The notes: generated by a model from the sequence alone, not told the origin. 64,000 nucleotides of DNA from Paraspadella gotoi (GCA_051294375.1 CM119269.1:14705918-14769917); one strand, 5' to 3'. Shown: positions 13,077-25,966, numbered from the stretch's first letter. Numbers and translations: made by a program.

Positions 13077-13335
13077 AATTATAATATTTTTCATTTGTTG
13101 CGATCGGTAACTAACTATTTAATTTCTCTAACAAAACCATCTCCTTTTTTAATTATAATATTAATTTTAATTATAATATTTTTCATTTGTTGCGATCGGT
13201 AACTAACTATTTAATTTCTCTAACAAAACCATCTCCTTTTTTAATTATAATATTAATTTTAATTATAATATTTTTCATTCGTTGGGAACGGTAACTAACT
13301 GTTTAATTTCTCTAACAAAACCATCTCCTTTTTTA
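13077..13335 (+). repeat. Tandem 92-bp repeat, about 2.8 copies
   Basis: The unit contains TTTTTCATTTGTTGCGATCG followed by AACTAACTATTTAATTTC. Copies start at about 13077, 13169 and 13261. The first two are nearly identical, while the third carries substitutions (CATTCGTTGGGAACGG). It is AT-rich, with no coding potential seen. Confidence 0.88.
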
Positions 13336-14151
13336 ACCGCCATGACTTATTTAACTAAAAAAATTTGATGTCATGACGATTTTTAAAAAAAACTTGTCTC
13401 GCAATAATGCGGTCTAGAACTTTACCGACAGCGATTAAGTAATAAATTTGGGAAGAGAATAACGAAAAAAAAAATCTAATCTAGAAAAATATTTGTCCGT
13501 CGAAACGATTAACCTTCGAGGGAGAAAATTCGTGTGGTTCCATCTATGGACGAGAAATAAAAAAAATGGCAGGAGGAGAAAAAGGAAAGGAGAAAAAAAA
13601 GGAAGGGCGAATAAAAAAGGGAAAGGTAAGTAAAAGTAGTTACTATAAAAAGGCGGAAGCGAACGTTTAAAAAGAAAAAGGAAAAATAAGGAATGGAATT
13701 TAAAAAAAAAATTAAAGGAAACTCTCCACTCCTATTTTTGCTAAAATGATCAAGAAATTTGTAAAATTATTTAACTAAAAAAAGGTGACAAATTCGTCAA
13801 AAAGTTCCCCCAAAATAATTTCAGCTACACATACTTATAGTCACAATTTATTCCCTTCCTTGTCCTTTTTTATTTGCCTGAAATGTCCTCAACCATTTCC
13901 CTCCCATGTCCTTTTTTGTTCGTTCCTTCGTCTTATTCCCTATATTGTCCCTTTTTTATTTCTTTGTCATTTTTTATTTCTCTCTTCTAAATCTAGGCAA
14001 GGGCTCATTTCATCTTTTTTTCATTTACGCGATTTTTACTTTGTTGGTAAACTTCCGATACTCAATTGGTGGAGATAATTATACTAGGAATATATGATAT
14101 ATTTTATTATTAGGGGTTTACTAAAACTACTAATTTGTAATATAAAAGAGA

Positions 14152-14774
14152 ATATACAGTAAGGCGTAGTAAAATTTCTAAATTTAACTTTAATTAAAAT
14201 TCTAAAAGTGAGGAACGAACAACATTATACTAATGAACATTTATGTATAAAAAAATTTATCATAAATTTTACAATTTACGCAGTAGGCCATATTTATACT
14301 AGTACTAATCCAATAAATGTTAAAATTTCAAAACAGTTTTTTCTAAGATTTTTTTGGCAGATTTGGATTCGTCATAAAAAGTTGATGAAAAGAAATATAA
14401 CTCTTTTTAAAATATTCCTTCATTAAGTGGGTCAAAAATTAGAAAAAGCTATATTTTAAGCTGAAAATTAACTTTTTATATATTAAATATAGTTATTGTA
14501 ATTTTTAACACACTTAATGAAAGAATTTTTAAAAATAATTTATATTTTCTTTTATCAACTTTTGACGAGGAATTCAAATCTGCAATCAAAATTAAGAAAA
14601 GCCTATTTTGAAATTTTTCGATTTTATAAGGATAGTACTATATATAAATATAGCCTACTGCGAAAATTAAAAAAACATAAAATTAATTTTTTTTACAAAT
14701 TAATGTTCATAATGTTGTTCATAATTGACCTTTAGAATTTTCGTACGTAACTTTCACTACGCCTTAATATACAG
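14152..14774. mobile_element. hAT-like hairpin MITE with 8-bp target duplication
   Basis: The element spans 14160-14766 (607 bp). It begins TAAGGCGTAGT and ends with the reverse complement, ACTACGCCTTA. It is flanked by identical 8-bp direct repeats ATATACAG (14152-14159 and 14767-14774). The two halves are diverged inverted repeats of each other along nearly their whole length. The 8-bp target duplication and termini fitting YARNG are hallmarks of hAT transposons. No transposase frame is present, so it is non-autonomous. Related hairpins occur at about 37.46-37.87 and 43.54-44.09 kb. Confidence 0.8.
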
Positions 14775-14920
14775 GTACGGAAATTTAAAAAAAAATAAAA
14801 GTCAATAGGCAACTAAGAAATAGGCCTGATTCTATCGGAGCGCAGAAAGAGCGGGGAAGAGGAGGAAACTTTTTTTGTTTTTATGGGCGATTGTCGGCGT
14901 CGGGATCATCGTCATCATCT

Positions 14921-14957
<37 letters not shown>

Positions 14958-15394
14958 ATTTGTAAAACATGAAGAGGGAGAGAGTGAAGGAGGAGAGAAG
15001 AGGCGGAGTTGGCGAAAAGATGTAGGGTAAGGTCGTAACGCTGTCGCGATGAATCGATCATCGCTCACTTACCTTCTTTGCATTAAACTCACCCGGAGGC
15101 AGAGACGAGTCCCGAGATCTCCGACGTCTTTACGATCATCGACCGCGATATAACGACGACGACGACGATAACGACGACGACGATTAAGGCGACGATCGGG
15201 AGAATAAAATTCGCGCGGGTTTTTTCTTTTCTTTTTTTAAATTTAAATCTTCGTTTGACATTGAGAGAAAGATTTCAACTTTAAAATCTGAAATCGGATA
15301 AGAGGTCTCTTAAAAGTTCAGCTTTATTCAAGACTTCTATCCTGGTTAACAGTTTATTAAAAAATAGAAAAAAATAAATAATGAAAATAATTAT

Positions 15395-15398
15395 AATA

Positions 15399-15488
<90 letters not shown>
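15395..15488. repeat. (AAT)n microsatellite
   Basis: About thirty uninterrupted AAT units, one of the longest perfect arrays in the window. Confidence 0.95.
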
Positions 15489-15491
<3 letters not shown>

Positions 15492-15695
15492 ATTTAATAC
15501 TATCTTTTTATTTTTTCTCCCTCAATCCTATTTTTTTTTTATACATAAAAAACCTATATCTTTGGATTTCTTAATCGGGTCTCCTGTCGGCGGCCATGTT
15601 TTTTTTTTCTTCTGACCCATTACCCTAGCGACTCGAACGGGCGACACTTGAGCCCCCGACGCCGTCTCCCGTTCCCTTCTGTCGACGCCGCGGTC

Positions 15696-15736
<41 letters not shown>
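15696..15736. repeat. (GTC)n trinucleotide microsatellite
   Basis: About thirteen CGT/GTC units. The reverse strand reads as poly-Asp, which explains the open frame seen there. Confidence 0.9.
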
Positions 15737-16461
15737 TCATGGTGTGGTTCTTAGTTTTTGGACCTCAGGCGAAATTTGTCGTGGAACCCCGAAGCACGAC
15801 GAAAGTTTGATGCCGGATACAACCATCCGACTCATCGCGGGAAAAAGAGAGAGAGAGAGAGAGAGAGAAGAGAGAGAAGAGAGAGGAGAAGAGAGAGAGA
15901 GGAGAGAGAGAGAGAGAGCCTAACTGTACATGGAATTCCAAAGTGCCTTCATTATTAATCAATCACTATTCATTACTGATTGGGATAAAATTTTAATTTG
16001 CGTTTCTCATACGGAAAAGCGTCATTCGGAAATTACAAACTTTTATTAATCCCAAGATAGATATTATAAAATACAAAGTAACAAAGATAGTTTTTCTCGC
16101 AGTTGTAAAAAGATAGGCAATGAGTGATAAAATCATTTTATACCTACTTATAAATATTTATTTCATTTTCTATGTTTAACTGAGGCAAAACTACCCTGTA
16201 GCGAAACGTATGTAGGTCGGCATATAACCCCGGATGTAATAGGATCGAATGGGATGCTCTCATGTTTTTGGGGTTTGGGAAGTCGGAACCCCGTTCTCCG
16301 AAAGAAACATCGCAAAAAAAAAGAAGGAACAAGAATAAAAAAAGGAAGAATATAGAATCAGGACGAAGCATGAAGTATCAAAAAAAAGGGAAAAAAAGAA
16401 AAGAAAAGAAAAGAAAAAAAAAAGAAAAGTGATCGAATGTGTGGAAAGACGAGAGAACAGA

Positions 16462-16468
<7 letters not shown>

Positions 16469-16538
<70 letters not shown>
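16469..16538. repeat. (GA)n microsatellite
   Basis: A perfect GA array of about 70 bp. A second GA-rich patch follows at 16690-16765. Confidence 0.93.
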
Positions 16539-16543
<5 letters not shown>

Positions 16544-17464
16544 ATCCCGCCCCAAGAAATCAATCAATCGATCTTCGTCTTAATTTTTTTTTCTTTGCCT
16601 TACGTTTGGTAAAAGGATTATATTCCCTGCGAAGACTGGGGAGCGAATAGAAATTTCCAACATGACTTGAAGAGGCTCGCCTCTCCGATTGGAAGGGAAG
16701 AGAGAGAGAGAGAGGTGAGAGGGAGACGCAGAGAGAGAAGAGAGAGCAGAAGAGAGCAAGAGAGTCGACGAACAAGTTAGATATACTGCTTGTTTTGACA
16801 ATGCATGAGATGGGACATGAGCATGTCTCATTTGCTCATCCTCTTCGTATTGAATCGTCATTGTCTCTTCCTCCTCCTCTTTTTCATGGCTTCCTTTGCC
16901 AGAGGCGATGTTTTTAAAATTTTCTTTTCTTTTAAGGTTGATGAGGCTTTTTTTTTTAAATCTTTTTTTTCTCTCTCTTCTTTTATTTTCCCCATCCGGT
17001 AGATTTCCAGTTTATGGTAACCGGGGCAATTTTCAAAAATTGCTTCCCCGAAAGGCTATTTGTTTCAGAAAATCTCNNNNNNNNNNNNNNNNNNNNNNNN
17101 NNNNNNNNNNNNNNNNNNNNNNNNNNNNNNNNNNNNNNNNNNNNNNNNNNNNNNNNNNNNNNNNNNNNNNNNNNNNNNNNNNNNNNNNNNNNNNNNNNNN
17201 NNNNNNNNNNNNNNNNNNNNNNNNNNNNNNNNCAGCTTCAGTCGTTGTAGTCTTTAAGTGATAATGAGTCTTTTTCTTTCTCCCACGTCGTCGCTGCTGC
17301 TGCAGCCCCTGCCTCCGCGGCTGCGGCTGGACTGTGCATGCTCTCTCTTCGAAGATTCTTTTTTGCATTGATTACTCTGACTCCGCTGCCGCCGCTGAAG
17401 CTGAATTCAATATGAGCTGTTGAAAGTCGTCACTGGTGTTAAGACTGTTGCTCGCTGATTAGAA

Positions 17465-17525
17465 AGTCATTTGAAAGTCAGGGGCGACATAGCTTCTCTA
17501 TTGAATGAGTGGATAGTTTCGTTTT
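17465..17525 (+). repeat. Dispersed repeat copy (diverged)
   Basis: GAAAGTCAGGGGCGACATAGC followed by TTGAATGAGTGGATAG resembles the family seen at 18.6, 25.1, 41.9, 42.15 and 61.5 kb, whose core is AAAGTCAGGGGCAAGATAGC. It is the most diverged copy that I can align. Confidence 0.6.
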
Positions 17526-17529
17526 TCAA

Positions 17530-17628
17530 AAGTACTATTCTTGAGAAAATGATAAAAATGAAATGAAAACCGAGGGCAGATCATCAAATCCTTGTCAAGT
17601 ATTACGGACAGGCACACTAACTTTCACT

Positions 17629-17667
<39 letters not shown>

Positions 17668-20305
17668 TCTCTCTCTTCTGAGGGCATATACTTTAAGTTT
17701 CGGCGTGACGCCAATTTGGTGACTCTATTGTTCCGGCTGCCGCGTTTGTTCTCCTCCGTCTGCCGCTCAGGTCGCGGACCTGTCCCGAACCTGAACCCCG
17801 ACGGTGTTCATTTTCTCCTCTTCTCTTCTCTACTCTTCCCTCTCTTGCGCGGCATTCTGATGCAAGACGTCCGCCGCATACCGACGGCAGCTGAAAGTCG
17901 CAGATCTGCTCTTTCCTTTATCCCAAAAGAATAAAAGAATAAACAAGAAAATAATAAACAATTAATGAAAAAAGAAAAAAGGAAGGAAAAATAAGGAAAG
18001 AAAGAAAAAAAAACAGAGATATTAAGAAAGAAAAGAAAGAAGAAAGAAAGAAAAGAAAGAAAGAAAGAAAAGAAGGGGAAAAATAGAAAAAAAAAGAAAA
18101 AACGAAGAAGGAATAAAAAATTAAGTTAATTAAATTAAAAAAATAAAGTAAATTAGCACTGCCAAATCAACGAATTAAGGAAATAAAATTTAACAACCCT
18201 ATTCATTTTAGATTTTAATTTCTTTTTATTTTTTTTAATTTTTTAATTTTATATCTTCCATTGATTTTGAAATTTCTGACTTATTCTTTTTTCCCTTAAT
18301 TTTTGTTTATTTTTTTTTTTAATTTTCAATTTGTTTTATTAGGGTATTATAATATTTTTTTAACTGAAACTGTTTTGCTCGGGCCTTTGTTTCAGCTTTG
18401 CTCCACTCCTAGTAAAGAAAGGCGACCTCTCAAAACAATTGCACAAAGACAGCTTTCCCAGACATAAATGAATATAGTTAAAAACTTTGCTAGACTTTTT
18501 TTTTACAAAATTATATTTAGCTAATCCAATTAAAATTAAAAGGAAATAAATCAACTAAATGTTTAAGTGATGAAAAATATTTTGTTTTTTGATAGTGTTT
18601 AAATTTAAAACTACTGCCATATCATTATCTTGTAAGAGAGTGATGGATGGCCTTTAAGCCCCAAAGCCTGTCCAAATGTCAGGGGCTAAAGATAGCTTAT
18701 TTGTATTAAATGAAGGAATAATTTTTATATTGTTTGTAAAGAAGTATTTATTATTAGTAAAAGGAAATTTTAGTTGAAGAGAAATCACAGTGCAGCAACA
18801 ACTCGGACTTGCTGGTTTCTGTTTAATTCGTTAGTTTCTTTAAAATTTTAGACAAAAGCAAACATTTTTACTTTTTTAATTAAATAGGTTTTTAATTTTG
18901 TTGCTCTGTTTTAAATTTTTTCATAATTGTAAACAATTTACTTATTATTTTATCATGCGTCTATTAACTATTTTAATATTAAATAAAATCTTGATCGTCT
19001 CAGCCAAAATAAATTAATTTGAAAACGTAACGATGTTAAAAACATTCAAACATTGTAAATTAAGTTATCTCTCTCTCGTTCAAAATCCAGTTTTTAGTTC
19101 TTGTATTCAAAAGTTATTTTATATTGATGCAGCGAGTTTTTGCAAAAAATGATACATATTTTTAAAAATATATAAACTATTATAAAATAATGCAACAATT
19201 TCTTTGCTTTGTTTTCACTTTCAGGTTGATCTTTTTTACAGGTTTTAAATTTTTTTTTTATTATTAATATAAATTTTCATAGAAATATAAGTAAATAAGA
19301 ATTTTCCCATCCGCGACCACGATCTCCGGACGTAGTCCTATTGCATTCGCGGATTTCTTCTCCGGATCAGAGATTATTCTCTCGATCCGGCAACCTCAGT
19401 CCCGGCGGCAAAGATTGGCCGGTCGACGTGGGTCCGGCCTGGTGGAACCAAAAGGCTCGGTGGCCGGACACCGTGGCTTCCTCGCCGGCGAATCTCGAGT
19501 ATACCCATGCTCTCTCTCTCTCTCCTTTTTCTCCCTTTCCTTTGAAGGGCCTCTTGTGGTCAGGACCGGGGGACGAGCGAACCCGCGGGCAGCCACGCCT
19601 TCGAATCCGCAGAGACCGATGGAGATTCTGATTCTGTGAACACAAAAGGAAAAAAGAGAAAAGAAAAAGAAGAAATGGAGAAAAAAAAAGAAGAAAAATA
19701 AGGAATTCGAGCGAAGAGAAAAGAAATAAATTTCAATGACAATCTTAGAATAACGGGGACAATTGGAACTACTTACAAACAAATCTATCTATCTAATGCC
19801 TATTTTAACAATTTTAACTGATTTCAAATACTCTGAATGATTTGTGGGATCGATCGATCGCTGCGAACACTTTCTTTCACTCCCGACCACGCCCAACATC
19901 TTAAGTTTCCGGCGTCGCGATTCTTGACGCGAAACGACGCCGACTTTGACGATGGCGAGAATCGCGAGGGCCTCGTTTCCTCTGACGCCGCTGACGCCGA
20001 GGACGCCGCCGCCGCCGCAGCGAAGGCCGCCCCCGACGCCGCAGCGAAGGCCGCCCCCGCGCTCGTCAGGGTCACTGGGGCGTCGTTGTCGAGGGTCATC
20101 AACCCCGGGCTTCTTTGCGGCTTNNNNNNNNNNNNNNNNNNNNNNNNNNNNNNNNNNNNNNNNNNNNNNNNNNNNNNNNNNNNNNNNNNNNNNNNNNNNN
20201 NNNNNNNNNNNNNNNNCTCTGTGGCTTTCGACCTTCGTTTTCCTTTTCCCCCCCCTTTCCTTCCCCCTCCCTCCCAATACGATCACGCCTCTGCTTTTTC
20301 CTTCT

Positions 20306-20353
<48 letters not shown>

Positions 20354-23300
20354 TATCTCTTCCTCTTCGACGCTCTGATCGTTTATTTCACAGATTGCAT
20401 CCGTGAAGATCCTCCCGTTGCCCGATTAACCAATCACCGCACTTCGATAATCTCTTTCCCTTAAACTCTTAAAGTCTTCCTCTTTCCACTTGTCAGTTCG
20501 GCTCTGATTATCCGTCCTTTCTTCCCATCTACGCGATTCAAGTTCGATATTATGTATCAGTTATGAATTTACATTCATCTAAACTCTGTAGGAAGTCTTG
20601 CCTGCCCGCTGCGCTCAGTTAAATATCGTATTATTACATTTTGTCAAAACGGAAAATTACTGAAATTGCTTTGGGACTCGCGTTTAATTACAGAGTTAAC
20701 TTAATCTTGAGGAACAAAGAACATGAAGATCGAGCTAATTCGTCGATCCGAACATAAAATAACGAATTTTTTTGTTAGTTTCGATTCTTCGTTGATTAAA
20801 AGAAGAAAACTAGAATCAATTTCGACGAAAAAAAAAATCTTAAGATTCTGAGGCGAAAAAAGGGAAAAAAAGGGAAAAAAAGAGGAAGAAGCGACATAAA
20901 AAGGACGCGTTTTTAATCAACGCTATCACAGCAAAGATTCATGACGTGGCCGGGGATGAAGCGAAAGAGAGAGAGANNNNNNNNNNNNNNNNNNNNNNNN
21001 NTTAAAAGTGTTGCTCACTGTAAATCTGCAAATGGCTTTTACGTAGTTTCTGATTGACTTGAATTGGTAGAAAGACAATACACCTACCGAAACACAATCA
21101 AGAACCCACGCCAAGAAAACGTATTCTAAAAATCGGACGGCATAGATGACGAAGAAAGATGCATAAAACCGAATTTATGCTCTTGCTAAAGGAGATATGG
21201 GTTACTCATCTTATGCCTTTGTTCTTTTCGTTAGCTTACCATTTCTGAACGTATAAGATGATCTTTTCGTCTCTCTTGGAGATTACACTGCTCTTTCTTT
21301 TCTTACCAGATATCTAGGCCATGTAGATACTAAGGACTTTTCCGCCCGTTCCACCAAACGTGCCCTTTTACAGTTCTAGGACGCCCTCATGTCACCATCT
21401 GTTCACCATTTTGATACCGTTTCACAAGACAGTGATGTCACGGCCATAGAGCCCACGATTTTGAGACACACTCCAGAGACTTGTGGACGTACTTGTGGCT
21501 CAGACTTTTTAGGCCGTCATAGACTTAGTGATACGCAGAATACTCATGATGAGAGAAAAACTCTCCCACCATTCTACACATTGGTGTATGGTGTGACAAA
21601 CTCGCCGATTACTCCCTTCATCACGGCGAGCCCGATCAGTGCGTCTAATTCGGCGCACACGTACGCAATGGCGCTGCGACGCGGCCACAGCCACTTCTGG
21701 AGACGTCAGCCCAGGGACGTGGAGGACGCGGCTCCTCCCAGCACAACGGCGGAGAGCAGAGAGTGGCGCGGTCCTAACACGAGGCTAACACGCAAGTGCT
21801 TCGCAACAAACGACGGCGTAGACGTCAGCTCACCAACAATGACGACGAAGACGACGACGAAAATGACCGACGAAGACCGACGCTCTGAATATCGTGACTC
21901 GTAGATGAATGAGATAATTGCAGCTAAGTTATGACGTCAAAGAGAGGCGACGACGAGTATCGCATGCTCAAGAAGCCAAACTTGGATGGCAAAGGTCAAC
22001 AGGACAAAACCGACGATGAAGTGAGGACAAATTAAACGATTTTTTTTTGATAAAGTACGCCTATCGAAGAAGCACACTGTACCCTAAGAAACGAATCTAC
22101 TCGAAGACTTGATTGAATTTGAAATAGACAACGATAATAAGGAGGTCAAAGAAGACAACGGACAACGACGTCATTATCACGGATTTGAAGAGCAAATAGA
22201 TCCAAAAACCGTTACGATGAGAGGACGTTTGAAGTTTGACCGAAGACGACAACATAATCACAAAATAAATGAATTTGTAAATTCCTAATATAATTAGAAT
22301 TTTAGACAGTAGACGATTTGTATAAATGGTGACCAGTGATTAGACGACGGGCATGCACATGGAAAGATGATCGCGAACCGACATAAAATGACGACGGAGC
22401 GAAGATGTACGAGAAAACCGACGACGAAAAAATGTATGAAGAGACCATGAGTAAAAAATCATGCAGCGGCTGTCCAGCAGCTGTTAGTTTCTTTTTCTCA
22501 CTTATTCGCAATTAATAAAATTGTCGCTCTCTCTCTCTATGAGAATGAAACATTATCCATAAGCTTATCACTATGAATGATTATTCATCAATCTAACAAT
22601 AATAGAACATATTCATATATATTGGGTATATCTATCACTAGCCTCGATCATTTGGTTATCATTAATCATGCCGCAATTAAGCTTATATCATTCGCATTCA
22701 ATTAATACAAATCCTAGCAGCTTGATCCTTATTGCTTATTTACAGTATTTTTACTCTCTAATTTTTTTAGGCTATACAAAAATACCCAAAAATTACGGTA
22801 AGAACAAAATCTAAACTTAAAAAAAAAAAATTTCAGGAAAATCTAAAATACGTAAGCCCAAATTTAAAAAATTTAATTCGAATATCAATTTCGGAAAATC
22901 TCAGAAATTAATTATTTATATTAAATAATCTTGTTTGATATTTTGTCTTTATTTTATATTTCATGTACTATATCGTATAAATAAGCGAACGTTTTAGTTG
23001 AAGTGGTATTCTTCTCATGTTATTGCAGTGCAAACTAGGACTTATTCAAATTTATACATCAAAAAAAAATAAATTTTTTTTCTTAAAGACCCTCTCGCTC
23101 TGAGACTCATTAAAAAATAATAATTGCAAACATAATAAATTAATACATATTCAATCGACATTATAGCCTTGGCTACATCTCCGGGGGGTTATCGAATTTG
23201 AGTTGTCAATGACTGCTTCTATCTAAATGCTGTACTACGCAAGATTACGTTTTTTTCTCTGTTTTTTTTCTGATTGGCACTTTAACAAAACCAAAGTTGC

Positions 23301-24560
23301 TGATCATAATTAGACAACTTAATATACTGCATCTTTGCCAATTGTTGGTCCTTCATTTGAATAGTATCAACCAGCATAGCTCTCATTTATGTATACTTAA
23401 TATATTTATATAAGAACGATGACTTTTATCTAGGATTTCCAACTTTGTTCCCTCATTATCTCAAAAAGTTGACCCCTTAAAAAAATTTTGGATTGGTCAT
23501 GTGCATATTGGTAGTACAGGACAAAGGCGAATAAATGACCATCGAGCCACAGAAAGATTTTTATTATATTGGAGTTATAATCTTTTGTCTTGTATTAATT
23601 AATTTTTTATTTTTTCAGATCTACATCGAGATAATAACTCCCTTTTAAATGAGATAGAAAAGCTGATATCAATTAATCTCCCGACCGAACATATATACAA
23701 AAATTTTTAACTGATTCTTCGAGGCTCTGACATAGTGTAATAGGGAAAAAAAAATGTGGGTGAAAAAAACAGGAGGAAGAAGAGCGACATAAAAAAGACG
23801 CGTTCATATTTATATCAACGCTTATACGACCAGCGTAGTAACTCAGTTCATGACGATAGGCCAGGTCGGCATGATTATGGACAAGAGGGAGAAGAGCGAG
23901 AGACGATGAGGATAGAGAGAGAGAGAGATAGTAGATGAGAGATAGAGAGAATTAAGAGCTGAGGAGAGAATAGACGCACCGGAGAGTCTCAGACTGACGT
24001 TTAAGCCCTCTGTGGCTAGAGAACGCAATCATTCTTCGCTTCTTTTCCCTCGCCTCAATTTTTGCGTCGAATGACGCCAAAAAAAAAAGCAAATTCGTCT
24101 CAAAGGTCATTCTCTCTCCTCTCTCTCGTCTCTCCCTCTCTCTCCTCTCTCTCATCTGCCATCATGTCTTCTCTGCGCTCTCAAACTTCTCTCTTCTCTC
24201 TCTCTGATCTCATCTCCTAATACGTCCGTCTAATTGTGCCAGGGCTTCTTTTGATGCCCGTCGTTGAGGAGGGTATGAGTGATCTTTTTTTATTTTTTCT
24301 TCTCCTTCTCGGTCCAATCATTTTCTCCGCCCAACCATTTCTCTCCGAGAGATGTCGCTGTCTCCTGACGGCGGCGATTTGTCCTCGCGTCATTTTTGTG
24401 GCGCAGAGAACGAAATCGTGACGTCGGAAGGAAAAAAAAGAAAATACGGAATTTTTTTTTCGAGGATAGAATACGAATCGTAACCGCGTTGTTTCGAAAT
24501 TCGATTCTTTGGGTCTTTTTTATAAATTTTTTTTTTTGATCCACGGGTATTTATTTGGCT
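17530..24560. other. Intergenic stretch, no gene recognised
   Basis: I see no supported gene. Open frames at 19341-19631, 19837-20406 and 21389-21904 lack recognisable domains, overlap GAC-rich or CT-rich sequence, and have no convincing splice context. N gaps lie at 20124-20216 and 20977-21001. A diverged direct duplication of about 100 bp links 20880-20965 and 23765-23880 (shared CGACATAAAAA, GACGCGTT and TCATGACG). The rest is AT-rich unique sequence. Confidence 0.5.
18615..18745 (+). repeat. Dispersed repeat copy
   Basis: It contains TATCATTATCTTGTAAGAG, then AGCCTGTCCAAATGTCAGGGG and GATAGCTTATTTGTATTAAAT. It aligns over its whole length with the copy at 61450-61590. It is short and noncoding, with no termini that I can define, so it is either a MITE or the conserved end of a retroelement. 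Confidence 0.75.
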
Positions 24561-24564
24561 CTTT

Positions 24565-25225
24565 CTTTACTCTTAATATGATATGAAATTGGTACAACCA
24601 ATATAAAAATTATCCATTCATTTAATAAAAGCTCTCTCCTGACTTTGGACGGTCTTTGGATAAAAACCGAGCCTTTCAGTTTCTACTTTCTAGGATATAA
24701 TTTTGATCGCACTGGCAGTTTACTTTAAAACTTTGAAATGGGATTTAAATGTTTTTGAATCATCATTTTAATTCAATTCAGATGAGACAAGGAAGTTAAA
24801 AAATGTTGATTTATCCGACGCTAAATGAAAAAAAGTGCGTGTAATTTCTTTTTTAAGAACTAATTACAATAACAAAGTTATTATTATTATAATTATTATT
24901 ATAATAACATTGTGTATAAACTATCAATTTCGTTGCGTTTTGAAATTTAGGAGAAAAAAAAATTATTTGTTTTTATCAACGAATTGTATTGTTGTTAATA
25001 CATGTTTCGACTCTTGAGTTTTAGAGTCTTCATAACTGATGAAGACTCTAAAACTCAAGAGTCGAAACATGTATTAACAACAATTTAATTCGTTGATAAA
25101 AACAAATAAATTGTTTTTTTTTTCCTAAATATTATAATAACAAAGTCAGGGGCAAGATAGCTTATTTATTAAATGAATGGATAATTTTATATTGGTTGTA
25201 CCAATTTCATAAATCTATAAAATTT
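24565..25225. mobile_element. Palindromic element with hammerhead ribozyme
   Basis: The outer arms are inverted copies of the dispersed repeat: 24575-24660 (minus) and 25137-25215 (plus), sharing ATTGGTTGTACCAATTTCAT. A near-perfect inner hairpin at about 24955-25120 holds the hammerhead motif at its centre. No reverse transcriptase or transposase frame is visible. Penelope-like retroelements and the non-autonomous retrozymes are known to carry type I hammerheads in their terminal repeats, and this looks like a solo or fold-back derivative. The class assignment is an inference. Confidence 0.6.
25031..25080 (+). ncRNA. Type I hammerhead ribozyme motif, intact core
   Basis: All conserved core elements are present in order. 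CTGATGA lies at 25036-25042. Stem II is GACTC (25044-25048) paired with GAGTC (25059-25063). GAAAC lies at 25064-25068. ACATGT (25067-25072) forms a very short self-complementary stem III, followed by A at the predicted cleavage site, within GTA. Stem I begins with TAA/TTA. Minimal hammerheads with such short stem III occur in Penelope-like elements and satellite DNAs and usually work as dimers. The inverted copy on the other strand (about 24997-25035) reads TTATGA in place of CTGATGA. Confidence 0.7.
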
Positions 25226-25885
25226 TTAAATTTCAGGGATAATATAAAATTGTTAAATTATTCATTACTGGAAATAATTAAATAAGTTAAACTCCTAGTC
25301 AAATCTCCAGTACGCTGTAGTATTTATATCCACACCATCGGTTGTATTGTAAGTTTGGTCGGTTTTCCTCGTCTTCAAACTTTCATCCCTTCAACACCAG
25401 ATTTTCCCACCCAATCCTCCCCTCCCTTCGCCCTACTCTCCGCCCCCCTTCCCTCCCCCTCACATCCCATCCGCCCACGTCACCGCCACTGAGGGTAACA
25501 ACGACGTCTCGGGGCGGCGGCTTCGGCGGCGGCGGCGGCGGCGGCGGCCATTTTGAAAATTGCCTTTTTCGTCTTTCCCATTCCAGCTTCTTTCTTCGAC
25601 CTCTTTTTTTCTGTCTCTTTCTCTCCCTTTTCTTTCTCTCCCCTGCTCTTCCTCCCCCCCCTCTAATTTTCCGCGCGCCCGTAAATCGATGGAACGTCGG
25701 GGGAAAAGAGAGAGATGGCGCTGGCGAAGCGGCGGCGAAACGCGNNNNNNNNNNNNNNNNNNNNNNNNNNNNNNNNNNNNNNNNNNNNNNNNNNNNNNNN
25801 NNNNNNNNNNNNNNNNNNNNNNNNNNNNNNNNNNNNNNNNNNNNNNNNNNNNNNNNNNNNNNNNGAGGCTCGGCCGAGGCAACAA

Positions 25886-25966
<81 letters not shown>

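Larger units (their letters stand above)
10746..14151. other. Intergenic stretch with triplet repeats and gaps
   Basis: No gene is supported. The stretch holds GAC and GAT triplet tracts (11291-11332, 11836-11875, 11960-11990, 12358-12380, 12455-12500), N gaps at 12066-12233 and 12779-12931, and a tandem 92-bp repeat at 13077-13335. The long open frames here are poly-Asp or poly-Met translations of the triplet repeats. Positions 13336-14150 are AT-rich with nothing recognised. Confidence 0.6.
14775..17460. other. Intergenic stretch with simple repeats
   Basis: No gene is supported. It contains CGT, GTC, AAT and GA microsatellites (14921-14956, 15696-15736, 15395-15488, 16469-16538) and an N gap at 17077-17232. 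The remaining sequence shows no conserved frame that I recognise. Confidence 0.6.

Noticed and set aside
21389-21904. 171-codon plus-strand frame in mostly unique sequence
   Set aside because: It has no recognisable domain and ends in a GAC-type triplet tract, and I found no adjoining exon. It remains the best unexplained frame in the left half, but the evidence is too weak to call a gene.
23480-23710. Possible two-exon fragment with GSTGQRRINDHR resembling a GIY-YIG endonuclease of Penelope-like elements
   Set aside because: The resemblance covers about ten residues, the GIY and YIG signatures are absent, and the putative donor is poor. It would be interesting next to hammerheads, but it is not supported.
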